64,000 nt of DNA from Patiria pectinifera (Eukaryota > Echinodermata > Asteroidea > Valvatida > Asterinidae), in contig CM057147.1 in the NCBI GenBank assembly GCA_029964075.1, positions 21,907,513 through 21,971,512 on the forward strand, given 5' to 3'. Within the stretch, counting starts at the first letter, position 1. The number at the start of each line of letters is the position of its first letter. Below, piece by piece: positions 36,350-48,147 of the stretch. A program made the position numbers and the translations under genes. Under the pieces are notes generated by a model. That model saw only the letters and a list, made by a program, of their open reading frames with translations, did no database searches and was not told where the DNA came from.

Positions 36350-36666
36350 CAAGATCGGATCCAAGGGGGGGGGGGGCCAAAGGGGGTAATGGCCCCCCAA
36401 AAAAACAAAAACATTTTTTTTTTTTTTTATGTGACGTCGCAATAAAGGCAGGCAATGAGTACACCAATATCTTTTCCCTCCAAAAACATCGGTTAAAGTG
36501 GTAAGTAATTGCCGCAGATCGTACCACAGAGCATCTAGAATTCAAGCATTTTTCGGGGCCCTTAAGCGGGCCCCGAACCCCACGCCATTTTTCCCCCAAC
36601 TTTTTGGGGGACCAAATTTTTTTGGACACCCCCCCCCCAAAAAGTTGTGTTCTGGATCTGCCCTTG
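36350..36666. mobile_element. hAT-like MITE, copy 2 (reverse orientation)
   Basis: The ends are CAAGATCGGATCCA and TGGATCTGCCCTTG, flanked by a perfect 8-base duplication, TCTGTAAC (36342-36349 and 36667-36674). The interior matches copy 1 and copy 3 (GAGCATCTAGAATTCAAGC, AGGCAATGAGTACACCA). A 157-codon minus-strand frame across it is not a gene. Confidence 0.8.
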
Positions 36667-36871
36667 TCTGTAACCCGTCTTTGGCCCCCTCTTGATCTAA
36701 CAGTAAACTTGATACAGACAAAAACAAGCTTACTGCTTACATCATATGTAAGCAACAATCAAGCTAAAAAAAAAAAAAATTATTACAGATTTAAAAAGAG
36801 CACAATCTCAGCATTACTGATGTGAAAACCGCATGCTGATACCATCTTTAGTTAAAAATTATGGAAGTCAG

Positions 36872-37845
36872 GGGCCGTATTCACAAAACGACTTAAGTCA
36901 TAAAAAAGCAAGCACCCCACTTAAATATGCGACTTAGACTAGTTTTACAATTTAAGCAGTATTCACAAAGCATTTTCACTAAGCGCCCCACTTATTTTCA
37001 TGACTTAAATCTAAGTGTGGTCGGACCTGTCTTAAGTCAAGTTAAGTGGGGCACTAGGGTGTCATGGCGGCTTTATTCCTTTCCGTTGGTTGGTATTTTT
37101 AGGCACAAAATTGGACTTTCTAGGGGTAGAGGGAAATATCGTCAATAACGAATGATTGTAAAAGGAAAGCCAAGTTGAAATTAATGTGTGACAACCCTAA
37201 GATTGTAGTTCGTCGACATTCTGACAGTCATTTTCGAACGATTTGTTGATTTTTATGCGGGCGGCACGGGTACGATTGACGAAACCAATGTAATGGCATG
37301 CACAGTCCTACCACGTGACTGCCGAAAGGCTATTAATTAAAATTAACTGTCTTACCTTCCAGCGCGTATGACATAAATCATCGTGACAATTTGTTTCATA
37401 CTCGATAGTAAATAAAATGAACAATTCACTTGTAGTTTAGTTGTTCAAACGACCGTAAAAACTATGGTAAATAACTACATGCACCGAGAGCATACGATGT
37501 GCATGACGAACTAGGTGGACGCGCGCGTGACGCAGATAAGTTTTTGTGTATTAAATTGAGCTTGGAAACTGCGTCGCAGAATACGCGCACGCATGATTAT
37601 GTTAAGGAAGCACGCACATAATTGATTGAACTGCTGCTGCGTAGGAACGTTTATGACGTACATATTTTGTGCATTGAGCAAGAGTGACTGTTTTGAACAC
37701 TTAAGTTAAGTTGAGCACTAATATAATTGGGGTGCTTAGATCTTTCGTGAATACCATATTAAGCGTCCCACTTAAGTTAGTAGGGTGCTAAGATTTAAGT
37801 CTGGCTTAAGTTATCTCTTAAGTTTGAGTTTTGTGAATACGGCCC
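36872..37845. mobile_element. Inverted-repeat DNA transposon flanked by CAG, copy 1
   Basis: The terminal repeat GGGCCGTATTCACAAAAC is perfect over 18 bases and is flanked by CAG (36869-36871 and 37846-37848). The sub-terminal parts of both ends are rich in ACTTAAG words. The 974-base element has a GC-richer core and no recognisable transposase. Its ends resemble those of 45476-46708. Confidence 0.7.
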
Positions 37846-37858
37846 CAGAACACCAAGA

Positions 37859-37910
37859 GATGTGATGAAGTGATGTGATGAAGTGATGTGATGAAGTGAT
37901 GTGATGAAGT
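37859..37910. repeat. 13-base tandem repeat
   Basis: About four perfect copies of GATGTGATGAAGT lie directly beside the CAG-flanked transposon. Confidence 0.85.
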
Positions 37911-38839
37911 GGCCCTAATTTGGCCTGTATCTCCATATGAAAATTCCCGACAAAGGACTCATGTAGCTTGATCCCATCACATGTTACAAAAAATTTTCTC
38001 AAACTGTTTAAGATTTTATCTGTAGCTGTGGTACAAGATAACTTTCTACACATAAGTAAAAAAAAATCCTCTGCTGCTTAAGTTGGAAAGCCATATTTTG
38101 GGCCTATTTACACAGAAGCACTAGAATGGGAGGAGAAACAAAAAGCAACATGCTGCACAGAGGTAAACATATTTTCATGTTGGCATGAACTTGGGGTATG
38201 ATGTTAATTAACGCCAATTAGTGACAATTTACAGAGAATGTCATGGCCATACAAGCTCACTAATATCATAACCACCCACGTGCTGATTTGTCAGAATACA
38301 AATTTATGGTAAAATTGGTCCAGTTTCTAAGTACTTCTGTTTGTCAATCTACCTTGCAGTATGTGTGCCCAGACTGTGAACAGATCCTTCAAAACCAGAA
38401 CATTCTCATTTTTCATTTGCCTGGAATCCCGTTTATATGGTGCGCAATGTAAATAGACCTGTACTTTATACACGCAAAAGGAGCCTTATCAAACTGACTA
38501 CTCATTACATTTACATGGGCATTCTTAACACCTCCAGATTATTAAAAATTCGATTTGGAATTAAATCTTAGCTAATTATTATCTTAGCTAATTATTATTT
38601 TGATGACAAAGAAAGAGATGCTAAGTTCTAGAATTAATACCAGAGTTTAAAGTTTCATATAAATACAATTCCTACTCAACAGGTGATTCAAAAAAATGAT
38701 TTCATACCTTCAACAGACTTCACGAATCAACAGACTTAGGCCCTAATTGCCTGACAGATCAATAGTGAGATAGTAGGGACCATTTAAAATAAAGTTCATG
38801 GGATTTATGTACATGTTGAAAGTTATACTCTATTAATAG

Positions 38840-39300
38840 CAAAATCACAAGCGTTCACTGACAAAATGAAAACATTTCAAAAGTACCATAAACACTCAAT
38901 TCAAAGAGAGATAAATGTATTTTTTAAAAACAAAGTTGTGGACTACTTATATTTGTTCTACCTTTTTTATGACTCAATATATGTCAACGCTTCGAATCTC
39001 AATGCAACATTTAACGCTTACAAATGGACATCTAGTCTACCAATTATGATCACGAGCGTAAGCGGTTTTTGTGCCAGCATTCGGCAGTCTCATCCTACCA
39101 TTAATTCCAGACTCTGCATAAAATTACACCTCAGTGATAAAATGACTTATTAAACAAGTTATAATAATTCACTTCCAATGAGCTCATCTTGTTATGGTAT
39201 TTCATTATTCCAACCATAGTTTGGACAAATCCCAATTATAGTTGGGATCGTCCCAAGTATAGTTGGGATTGCACCAACTATAGTTGGGACTGTCTGATTT
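38840..39300. repeat. Array-associated segment with palindrome cluster 3
   Basis: It is nearly identical to 24180-24700. The cluster at 39209-39290 has four units ending in CACCAACTATAGTTGGGAC. Confidence 0.65.
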
Positions 39301-39639
39301 ATAACTGCCGCTGTCAATAGAGTTGGCATGTAACAGTCATTCTCAAGCAGTATCATTTTTGTTCTCCGTATAATCAATAAGATTTCGAATTAAATCTAAG
39401 CCAATGTCTTTGATCAATAAGACAGAGATACTTATTTCAAGAAATGATTCAAGAGGTTTTTTTTTTAAGTTTCACACAAATAAACAGCCTACTCAGCACA
39501 TTATTGAAAAAAACGATATCATACTTTCAACAGACTTCAAAAATCAACTGACTAAATTGTCTGACAGCTAAAATGTTGAGAGAAAAGGATTGTTTAAAAT
39601 ACCGTTTATGGGTGTATGTACATGTTTAAAGTTATTACT

Positions 39640-40060
39640 AATAGTGAAATCCATGACATCACTGTTATAAAGAGAATTGTTTTTGATAGACTACATATAT
39701 TTTTTTATCCCTTTTTTATGACTGAAAATATGTCAATGCTATGAGTCTAAAAAATAACAATGCTTAAGATCTAGTGTTGCAACTCTGGGATAAATGATCA
39801 CGAATGTCTGCGGTTTTTGTGCCAGTCCCATCCTACCATTGATTCCATGCTCTGCATAAAATAACAATTCGGTGATAAACTCAACAATTAAAAAAGTTAC
39901 AATAATTCACTTTGAATGAACTCATCTTGTTATATACACCCAAGTTAAAGCATCGTCCCAACTATAATTGAGACAATCCCAATGATAGTTGTGATCGCCC
40001 CGAGTATAGTTGGGATCCTCAAAAGTATAATTGGGATTGCACCAACTATAGTTGACGAGC
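39640..40060. repeat. Array-associated segment with palindrome cluster 4
   Basis: This is a second copy of the segment in the same gap. The cluster at 39956-40054 has units such as CCAACTATAATTGAGA and CACCAACTATAGTTGAC. Confidence 0.6.
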
Positions 40061-42065
40061 AACTTGCCTCCATCAGCAAAAACCACAAGCATAAAACATA
40101 TATAAGTGTGTTTGTTTCTTGTGGTGCATCCCCCCCCCCAGTGTGTACTGTGGCATGGACAGTACATCTTTAAACTTACTGCATGCAAGGTACAAAATTC
40201 TGTCAATATCTATGTTTTTCCATTGTTTTTCTTGTTTGCCTATTTACAAGCTGAAAAGCATATTATTTACTCTACGCATTTATATTAGTAGACTCACAGG
40301 TCTTACAAACGTACAGATAACAGGTGCAGATCCAGGAGATTAAGGGTCCCAAGTACAACAAATATTTTTAGCATATTTACATAATCAAAAAAAAAAATTA
40401 TACAGTGCTCTTCTGCATTAAAATAATAATGCCACATCTTATAAAGCTAATTTTATCTGTCAGAGCAAAGACCCATCCCCCATTTTCACACTCCTGGATC
40501 CTTGCCTACATAGATAGAAATCTTAACGTTACTTTCATCCTCCAGATTATTGAACAATTTGCCTTTGAATTAAATTTTAGCCAATGTCTTTGATGGAAAA
40601 GACAGGGATACAATGTTTCAGATGAGATTCCAGAGTTTAAAGTAAATTTTAATACAAATAAACAAACTCAAACAATGATTCAGTGAAAGGATACACACTG
40701 ACAGCTGACTTCAAGAATCAACAGACTTAATTGACAGGTCAGCAGAACACTTGAAACAGAGAGAATGGGTTTTAAATGCTCATTATAGTTCCTGTACATC
40801 TACACATATATAATGCATATTGATTTTACCCCATTTGGGAAATTACATTCAATCAGTTGTACAAATATGAATAAGTTTATTGTGCAGCTGCGCAACAAAT
40901 TTGTTGCGTACGTCTTATGCATGGTGCAAGCTGCGCACTTTTTCGTGAAATCGACTGCAGGTCCCAGAATCATGGTAACAAGTGTGCGTGAAGCAACTTT
41001 TGTTTTTTAAAGAATCAAGACCCACTGGAATGATGACTAGGGCTCCAATGGCTCGATTTCTGAGTGCCATATTTTGTTTCCTGAAGTTCCCTTGCGCAAT
41101 AATTACACATAAACTGCAATTTTAAAGGTATAGTTATGTGCCTTTTACTTTGATTTTGCACTTGTTAACAGTCGTTCCAGCTATGATTATTAAAATCTGT
41201 GAAAAATGCGTTAAGAGCCTTAATTGGCGCATTCCGGTCGAACGTGTCCCTTGAAATTTATGTCAGTTATAAAGCAGCTGTTTGACATGGTGCACTTTGT
41301 GTATTGATTTACAGGTCATTCACCTGGTGTGCATGTACGTTCTTGCAACATGTGACTGTCCAACAATTTTTTTTTGTGCACCCATACTGACATGTGTATT
41401 CTTGTGGAGACATTTCTTTGTTCTCGTGTAGTAAAGTTTTCAAGTTTGAAATTCAATTTTCAAAATGCTCTTATTTTAACCAGAATTAATTTCCTTGGCT
41501 GAAATTTGAACTTAATATCCCTTTTCTAAATCTCTTCCATTTGCAACAAATCAACACACCTTGGAAATTCCTAGTTTTTGAGTAAAATCCATATATCTAT
41601 TTCATGAAAATCTTGTGGAGACGTATTCATCTATAGAAATTGCCCTTTGGAGACGTAGACAATCTTTTGTTCCCTATTGTGTGCACGTCTCCAGAGGGCA
41701 CGGTGTATCAGATCCCTCAACTTTAGAGATACATTTTTTGAATGGTTAATTAAAGGTACATTTATGTACTTTATCATGTTTTCTGCTAAGACGTGCACAT
41801 GTCATTGTTTCAGTTACATTCAGTTCTCTTTCATTATTTGATGTTGGCTTTAGAGTCATGATAGACAGTCCATTTCTGCCATCACCGGCTCAGATATCTT
41901 GAGTATGATGGCCTTTGGTTAAACACATTGACATTATGACACACAGCCAGCACTGATTTGCAAGTCTCACATATTTTGTTAACTGTACGTACATGTGGAA
42001 CATATGCCTAACGTTTGTATGAGTTCTTTGTGTGGTGTTGTTATTTTGACATTCATTGTCCATTT

Positions 42066-44057
42066 TTACACTCGATTATAGACTTGAACACTTTCTGCTG
42101 CTGCCACAACCAGCTCCCCAGCTGGTGTACATGTGATGTCACATGGACAACCACACTCACTGATGACACAGCCATTATAATGTCCATCATAACTGAAATG
42201 CTGAATTTCACCTCGTCTACTTGCAAAAGGCCACCCAGATACAGCAACATAAATATTGCCATCTTTGTCGAAACACAAACCATAACCATACCACTCCCCT
42301 TGAATATTGCTGGGAATATCAACTGAAAAGACCATGTGACCATAGCTGTCAACTGACGATAGAAGTCTCTTGTTATTATCTCCATTGCAAGTGTAGAAAA
42401 GCTGCTGCTTGTAGATAGTCAAATTTATCATAATCTTTGGAGCAGGTATTCTCCTGATGAGGGATCCATCTCTCTTGTGCAGTGAGATCTCGTCTTCTTC
42501 CTGATATCCCACTGCTATCACATCCCCATCATCCACTGCAAGGCAGGTTGGGGTGCTGTCTGTCTCCTCACCTGGTAGGAACTGATGGAGGCAGGATTGC
42601 GCACCCCTCTTGAAGATCTTGACAGCAGGTCCGTCAAGAACAATGATTTCATCATCCCTGTTAACTGAAACATGGCTTGGTTTAGTAAGACCCGCTAGTT
42701 GGAGTTCTTGAAAATTGACATTGGTAAAGAAAGTGATCAACTTGTTATGCCCTATGTCTAATGCAACAATTTCATTGTTAGAGAATGCTGCAATTGAATC
42801 AACATGCATGAATGATTTCAGTCCAAATGAATGTATCTGTCTTTTAACCTTCCATCTTTCATGTCTCTGTGAAGCCATAGCTGCAGCACCTGAGCTGGGT
42901 GTTTGTTCATCTTCCAGCACTATCCTCCCGAGTGACGTCCCAGTACCTTCCTCAAAATCCATAAAGGAGGACAAACTGTCCGGCCCTCTCTCGGATTGTT
43001 CTTGCTGAGCCAGTTCTTTCAAGTTAAACAAGAGTTTAGGCTTGAAATCCAAAATCTCGTAGCAACTTGCTTGAGTTACGAAGTTGGTAACATCATCCAG
43101 CTTTTTCTCAGTGTGAGTCAGAAGACTGTTGTTTGTGTCACGAGCAGTTTCCAATGTCTTGGCTCTGTCTTTGAAGATTGTATCTGCCTCCTGCTTCAGT
43201 TTCTGCTCTTCCTCTCTGATCCTTGAAATCTCCTTCAAAAAAATCTCCTGTTTGAAAGCAGCCTTCTTGTCAGCTTTACTTGAGATTTTCTTGGTGGTGT
43301 CTGCATACATGGCATTCAGCTTTTTGTAGTTGTCATCTACTTCACTTATGTTTGTTTTCAGTTTTGCTTGGTTCTGTTCAGCTTTTGCAGACATTCTAGC
43401 AACATCTTGTTTGCACTTATCGACAGCTTTGGGTAGATCAACACAAGAGTGTTTCTCATGGTTAAGAAAAGCACAAGTTGTGCATACCAACTTCTCACAT
43501 GTGTTACAGTAAATGTTAAGACTTTGATCGGAATGTCTGGCACATTTTGGAGTGTACTCTCTAATCTTACTCTTGTAAGTTACCTCTCCTGATTGAAGCT
43601 GGGCCAGTGTGTAGATTTGATGCGATTTCATTAAAGTCATACGCTTGTGTGCTGTGTGGCATTCTTTGCAGAGAAAATGATCACAGTCCATGCATCTTGA
43701 CACAGCCTGATTCTCTTCATCACAGGCTTGGCATTTGATCGCTGACCTTTGACCCTCAAGCAGCTTTTCATAAACATTTACCTCATCCACCAAGGCACTC
43801 AGTTTGAAGTCACTTGGCAAATCAGAAACGTCTGCCTTTAGTATGGTTTCACGTCTGCAGAGGGGACACACAAGTTTTGGATCTTGTGGATGTTGACTCT
43901 GTCTGACTTCTTGGAGGCATTTCTGACAAAAACTGTGCAGACAGTCAAGAACCTTAGGCTCAGTGAAACGGTCGGAGCAAATGGGACATTCCAGATGATC
44001 TCGACTGATCTTATCCAACATATCTTGAGCTGTGCCATCAGGCTTTCTGGATGCCAT
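42066..44057 (-). CDS. T5: TRIM56-like E3 ubiquitin ligase (type i), intact
   Basis: This 663-residue single-exon protein is the only unbroken type i gene in the window. The RING (C24 to C67), B-box 1 (KCQACDEENQAVSRCMDCDH), B-box 2 (CARHSDQSLNIYCNTC...H) and coiled coil are all present. The propeller-like end carries DGSLIRRIPAP, DKDGNIYVA and CTPAGELVVA. The N-terminus is atypical (MASRKPDGTAQDMLDK). The coiled coil has an insertion, KAAFKQEIFLKEISRIREEE, where the others read KEVARIEEEISRIREEE. The frame is open upstream to 44174, but the conserved start is at 44057, after the acceptor TTTTATTCAG. It is a probable ubiquitin ligase; partners and trigger are unknown. Its 3' flank is almost identical to that of T3. 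Confidence 0.88.
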   Translation of the reverse strand: MASRKPDGTAQDMLDKISRDHLECPICSDRFTEPKVLDCLHSFCQKCLQEVRQSQHPQDPKLVCPLCRRETILKADVSDLPSDFKLSALVDEVNVYEKLLEGQRSAIKCQACDEENQAVSRCMDCDHFLCKECHTAHKRMTLMKSHQIYTLAQLQSGEVTYKSKIREYTPKCARHSDQSLNIYCNTCEKLVCTTCAFLNHEKHSCVDLPKAVDKCKQDVARMSAKAEQNQAKLKTNISEVDDNYKKLNAMYADTTKKISSKADKKAAFKQEIFLKEISRIREEEQKLKQEADTIFKDRAKTLETARDTNNSLLTHTEKKLDDVTNFVTQASCYEILDFKPKLLFNLKELAQQEQSERGPDSLSSFMDFEEGTGTSLGRIVLEDEQTPSSGAAAMASQRHERWKVKRQIHSFGLKSFMHVDSIAAFSNNEIVALDIGHNKLITFFTNVNFQELQLAGLTKPSHVSVNRDDEIIVLDGPAVKIFKRGAQSCLHQFLPGEETDSTPTCLAVDDGDVIAVGYQEEDEISLHKRDGSLIRRIPAPKIMINLTIYKQQLFYTCNGDNNKRLLSSVDSYGHMVFSVDIPSNIQGEWYGYGLCFDKDGNIYVAVSGWPFASRRGEIQHFSYDGHYNGCVISECGCPCDITCTPAGELVVAAAESVQVYNRV

Positions 44058-45475
44058 CTTTCCCTCTTGGTGACATCTAACAACTGAATAAAAACAAAAA
44101 GGATATATATTTTTCATTGCCTTGAAAGAAAAATGCAAAAGTCTACATTGAATTGAAATTAGTATGACCCCCATAAATTTGGAAAATTAAGCTTGACAAT
44201 CAGTTCCATGTGTATAAACATCCTTTGCAGTACGCTATAAGAAAACCTACAAAACTATGAATCAAACCCTTTAAAATGCAAGTCATTTATTTTATACAGG
44301 GCACATCTTTGCATTTGTTCATGATTATTATCCATTCGATTTGATATAAATTTAATTTGAAACAATTTTTAAAAGTCTGGAACAAAAAAGATTATTGTTA
44401 TATGGATCCGTTATGCTAGAGCCGCTCTGTTTGCCCTTTCCTTTATTCACATTTTCTGTTGGGAGGATAAGAAGATGATAATCTTAAAAAATAGTTATAT
44501 GCACTCATCTTCTGGATTAATTACTTCAGCCCCCGCCCCAAAAAAATCCCAAACTGATTGTCATAAATTCAGTATACATGTACGGTATAAGTTGTGCGTG
44601 ATAATTTTTACATTTTTTTGTCAGGGGAGGGGCCAAATCACTTTGTTTTGAGGGGGACCTGTGGTGCACTGGAAGTTTGTGTGGGTGGGGGTGAGTTCGT
44701 GTTACATACCCTATGTGGACTTGTGAACAAAAGAGGTCCACATAATGCAGGTTGTGTTAACCTTATGTGGACTAAGCCGTGTCCACATAAGGTTTTGCCC
44801 TTTCTGGAAAACAGGTTTAGAGGCATTTTTGGGTTAGGTTTATATGTAGCAGAATGAAGAGAAACACTATAGGGAATCATAGAAAGAAAAATGGGTTAAA
44901 AGAGTTTTCACAGTTTAAGTAAAGTTATTTTTTGTACCGAGTTTTCTTAACTACACGAAAACAAAGCAATGTCCACACAAGGTATGTAACGTAAGTCTGT
45001 GTGTGGGTGTGTGTATGGTGTGGGTGAGTTTGTTTCTGCATTCAATAGGGGACTTTGAACAATTGAGTCCCCAACTTCCAACAATAGGGTCCCCAATTTC
45101 CTGAAGGTCCCCAATCTACAATTGTGTTCAAAAGATATGGGAGGTCTTCCTAAAAAGTTAAAGTACTAACAAAAGAGGGACAATAGGGGGTCCCCGATTG
45201 CAGGCAAATACACACTTGGGTGTGTGAGTGTTAACACCAGCAATCGTGGACCTAGGACAAAATGGTTATAGTGGCACAAACAATACGTCCACGATTGACC
45301 CATAGAAAATTTAGCTTGATCATTTACTCCCTGCAAGTATAAACATCCTTTGCAGTATGAAAAGAAAAACTATAACATTTCCTTAGGCATACATGTAGTG
45401 TATTAGGATTTCAGATAACAATGGTATTAATATTTCTGCCAAATTTAGCTTAATAAGGTTGGAAGTAAAGTTCAG

Positions 45476-46708
45476 CAGCCATATTCATTGGAACCTTACT
45501 AACTTAGCAGCCAACTAGGCCTAAGCAGGATACTAAAATGCCTAGTAGTCTACTATGCAGTTGACAACTAAATTGTTATGCATGAAACCTTACTATAAGA
45601 ACCTTGCTAACTAGTTACATATAGGAGAATTTAGTTGCATACGTTAGTAACTGGAATTGGGTGCTTTTGGGTGGAGTGGGCATGTATGGAATGTGATGAC
45701 AACAGATACAATAGTGTGACAGGTGTATTAGGCTAATCCATGTCCAGCATTGTCTCGAGATGTGTACCTTCCTCCTCATACAGTACTACAATAATCTAAA
45801 GATGGCATAACTATAAGCTAACAAAAAGAGAATGCAGACTGCTTTGGGGAACATAGTCACGGATTCTATTTAACATACCTAGGAAACTGTTTTCTTCACA
45901 AATTCAACATGTGGTCCCCAATTTAAAGTTTCATCAGTATTAACACCCAAACATTTACAAGAGTTCACAAGTGGACTACCAGCAATACTGACATTAAGGC
46001 CAGTGCTGCAGACTTTTATTTTAGTTCCAATAAGTATGGATTTGGTTTTGCTGGCGTTTATTGTAAGTTTGTTTCTGACACACCAATTGTAAATTCTCGC
46101 TAGGGCTGCATTCAAGTTGTTCTCTATTTCATCAATACTTGAAGAACTACACGCTAATGTCGAGTCGTCGGCATACATGAACAAATTACACTCTTTAGGG
46201 ATAAATCTAGGTTTATATCAAACATGGTTAAAAAAGGGCAAAGAAGGCAGATTATTCTATAGAAGAGAATCTCTTTATGGCAGACAAGCATGAGGAATTA
46301 CATTATATTATTGATACTTAGCAAATAGATGCAAACACTAACAATAAAAATAAAAATGCATGGGCATCTATTCTCAGCAAACACCGTGCAAGATTTCCAC
46401 AGGTTGAAGGATTATTGAATGATTTAAAAAATAGATTATCCAAATTAAAATCTGAGTCCATGATTCTTCTGGCCATGCTGTCAAGTCGGTGGTCAGTGAT
46501 AAAATGTATAGTTGCTAGCTAGTGACTTAGAGTTACATGTACCCTGGATCAACACTAACTTTAGTAAGAAACGTAGAATGTAACTAACGCTAGTACGTGT
46601 ATGTATAATCTTTCATGAATACCAATTAGTTACCAGCTAGGCTTAGTAAGCAACTACATGCCTTTTTAGTTACCAACTAGGCTTAGTAAGATTTCATGAA
46701 TATGGCTC
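45476..46708. mobile_element. Inverted-repeat DNA transposon flanked by CAG, copy 2
   Basis: The left end CAGCCATATTCATTGG and the right end CATGAATATGGCTC are complementary. CAG lies on both sides (45473-45475 and 46709-46711). The unoccupied site survives in sister introns as AAAGTTCAGGAATTCTTAC (28217-28239; close variants near 20465 and 52615), so the boundaries are well supported. Sub-terminal sequence is full of CTTACTAA and CTAGG words. It carries a reverse-transcriptase fragment. Confidence 0.78.
45879..46217 (-). pseudogene. Non-LTR retrotransposon reverse-transcriptase fragment
   Basis: About 110 codons include the catalytic FMYADDST motif, then NKLTINASKTKSILIGTKI and CKCLGVNTDETLNW, as in jockey/CR1-type LINE ORF2 proteins. 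The fragment ends at a stop after KKTVS. A TGA interrupts the frame just upstream (about 46216), where a shifted frame still reads PFLTMFDIN. It is truncated at both ends and cannot be functional. It lies inside the CAG-flanked element. Confidence 0.85.
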
Positions 46709-47105
46709 CAGGAATTCTTACAATAAGAAGAAGGCTTTGTTAAACCCCGCTTGCAAGTTTTTTGATATCCTCACAACTACTAGGACATTACTAAAAAGTA
46801 AGTTGAATGAGGTTGGTACACGAAAAATTGTGAAAATGATACCCATGCAAATACACGGTTATTCCATAATACTTTTGACGAGATCCGTCTGTCACACTTT
46901 GTATCGAGAAAAATGTTCAAATATTGTATCGAGAAAAATATTGCAAACAATGCATTAACAGTGAGCAAATATTACATGTTGTAAAGAAATTGGAGTTCAG
47001 TTGCATACTAATGTTAAATTTACTTGTAAAATCCACTGCACTAAATCAGCCATTTGCAATGTTAGAAAATACACTTTTGGTTTTTTTGGGAAGCAAGAAA
47101 CTTAC

Positions 47106-47460
47106 TTGAAATGCAGAGAGTTCGTGAAGTTTTCAAGGAAAAATATAAAGGCGACATCCAAAGGGTCCTGTTGAGATATATGGCTGCATTTGAACAGTAC
47201 AAGTACAGAAGGCATATAATGTACAGAGAGTTTTTTTCCGAGCTGTATGTAGCAGGATGTCGGTGTGTTCAGGAAACTACATGTATCACTTTCATGAATC
47301 AATTGGCTGTGGCCAATAACAGGTCTACCAATGAAAGCCACTGGCTAGCAACTGCAGCCATTTCCCATAGACCTGCATGTTATTGCAAGCCGTAGCCAAG
47401 TGCTTTGGACATGGCTTCAGTATGTAGGGTCACAGACAGGACGTACTGTTCAGTACAGTG
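47106..47460 (-). promoter_or_regulatory. T5 predicted exon 1 and promoter block
   Basis: It matches 53028-53230 of T6 (GAAATGCAGAGAGT, ATGGCTGCATTTGAACAGTA) and ends in the donor at 47106. It is lengthened by a foldback insert at 47303-47400. Confidence 0.45.
47303..47400. repeat. Small foldback element
   Basis: TTGGCTGTGGCCAATAACA with GGTCTA on the left pairs imperfectly with the right arm (AGACCTGCATGTTATTGC with GCCGTAGCCAAG). It lies inside the T5 exon-1 block and is absent from the T6 block. Confidence 0.4.
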
Positions 47461-48024
47461 TATGACATTGTGGTAGTGTACCGAGTTTCAGATTACTACA
47501 ATTTATTTCCTCCTTGATATTTTTCAATATGGACCATGCATCAGTTACTGCTATACTACAAAGCAGAAAAGGATGCATTTGTGTACATGCGTATCAACAT
47601 TTAAATAGTGGACCTTGAACAATAGAGAACAATAGGGTCCACAATTGAGCGAAGGTCCACTTTTGGAGTTTGTACAAAAAATATGGGACTTCTTCCCAAA
47701 AAGTTCAAATGTAAACAAAGAGGGACAGTGGAAGGTCCATGATGGTGTGTGTGTGTGTTCACAAGTTGATTGCTTGCTAATTTGTAAGCTAATATAAAGC
47801 CATATACATGCATGCGTAGACAGTGGCGTATCTCATCCTAGGAGGGCGAGTGGGGGGCTGGATATTACAGTGGAGGGGTGCCCAATTTCATCAGTGCTGA
47901 AATGTAGACCTTTTTTTTCACCGGACACTTAGACATTACACTGCGGTGATAAACTTAACCATTAAAAAAGTTACAATAATTCACTTCAAATGCATTCATC
48001 TTGTTACGCCCGAGGTATAGCCTC

Positions 48025-48147
48025 ATCCTAACTATAGTTTGGAAAATCCCAATTATAGTTGGGATTGCACCAACTATTCTGAATTGCACCAACTGTAGTT
48101 GGGACTGTCCAAACTATAGTTGGGGCCAATGGTATACTTGGGGCGTA
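48025..48147. repeat. Palindrome cluster 5
   Basis: Six near-palindromic units are present, including CCCAATTATAGTTGGGA, CACCAACTGTAGTTGGGAC and CCAAACTATAGTTGGGG. This is the largest of the seven clusters. Confidence 0.65.

Larger units (their letters stand above)
35121..42065. other. Intergenic DNA between T4 and T5
   Basis: At about 6.9 kb this is the longest gene-free gap inside the array. It is enlarged by three mobile elements (35460-35750, 36350-36666, 36872-37845) and by two copies of the array-associated segment (38840-39300 and 39640-40060). No gene is seen. Confidence 0.5.
44084..47105 (-). other. Predicted 5'-UTR intron of T5
   Basis: The donor TTTCAA|GTAAGT lies at 47106/47105 and the acceptor TATTCAG|T at 44084/44083. 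It is 3.0 kb long, enlarged by the inverted-repeat element 45476-46708. The part 44084-45010 is closely similar to 60510-61440 upstream of T7. Confidence 0.5.

Noticed and set aside
36285-36758. 157-codon minus-strand frame with Gly/Pro runs
   Set aside because: It lies across a hAT-like MITE whose G and C runs produce the Gly/Pro stretches.
37857-37912. Possible CRISPR-like or functional repeat array
   Set aside because: It is a perfect 13-base tandem repeat without spacers, a simple minisatellite.
44057-44174. Upstream extension of T5 (and of T4 to 34624)
   Set aside because: The added residues cross the predicted splice acceptor and pyrimidine tract. The conserved start MASR... is downstream.
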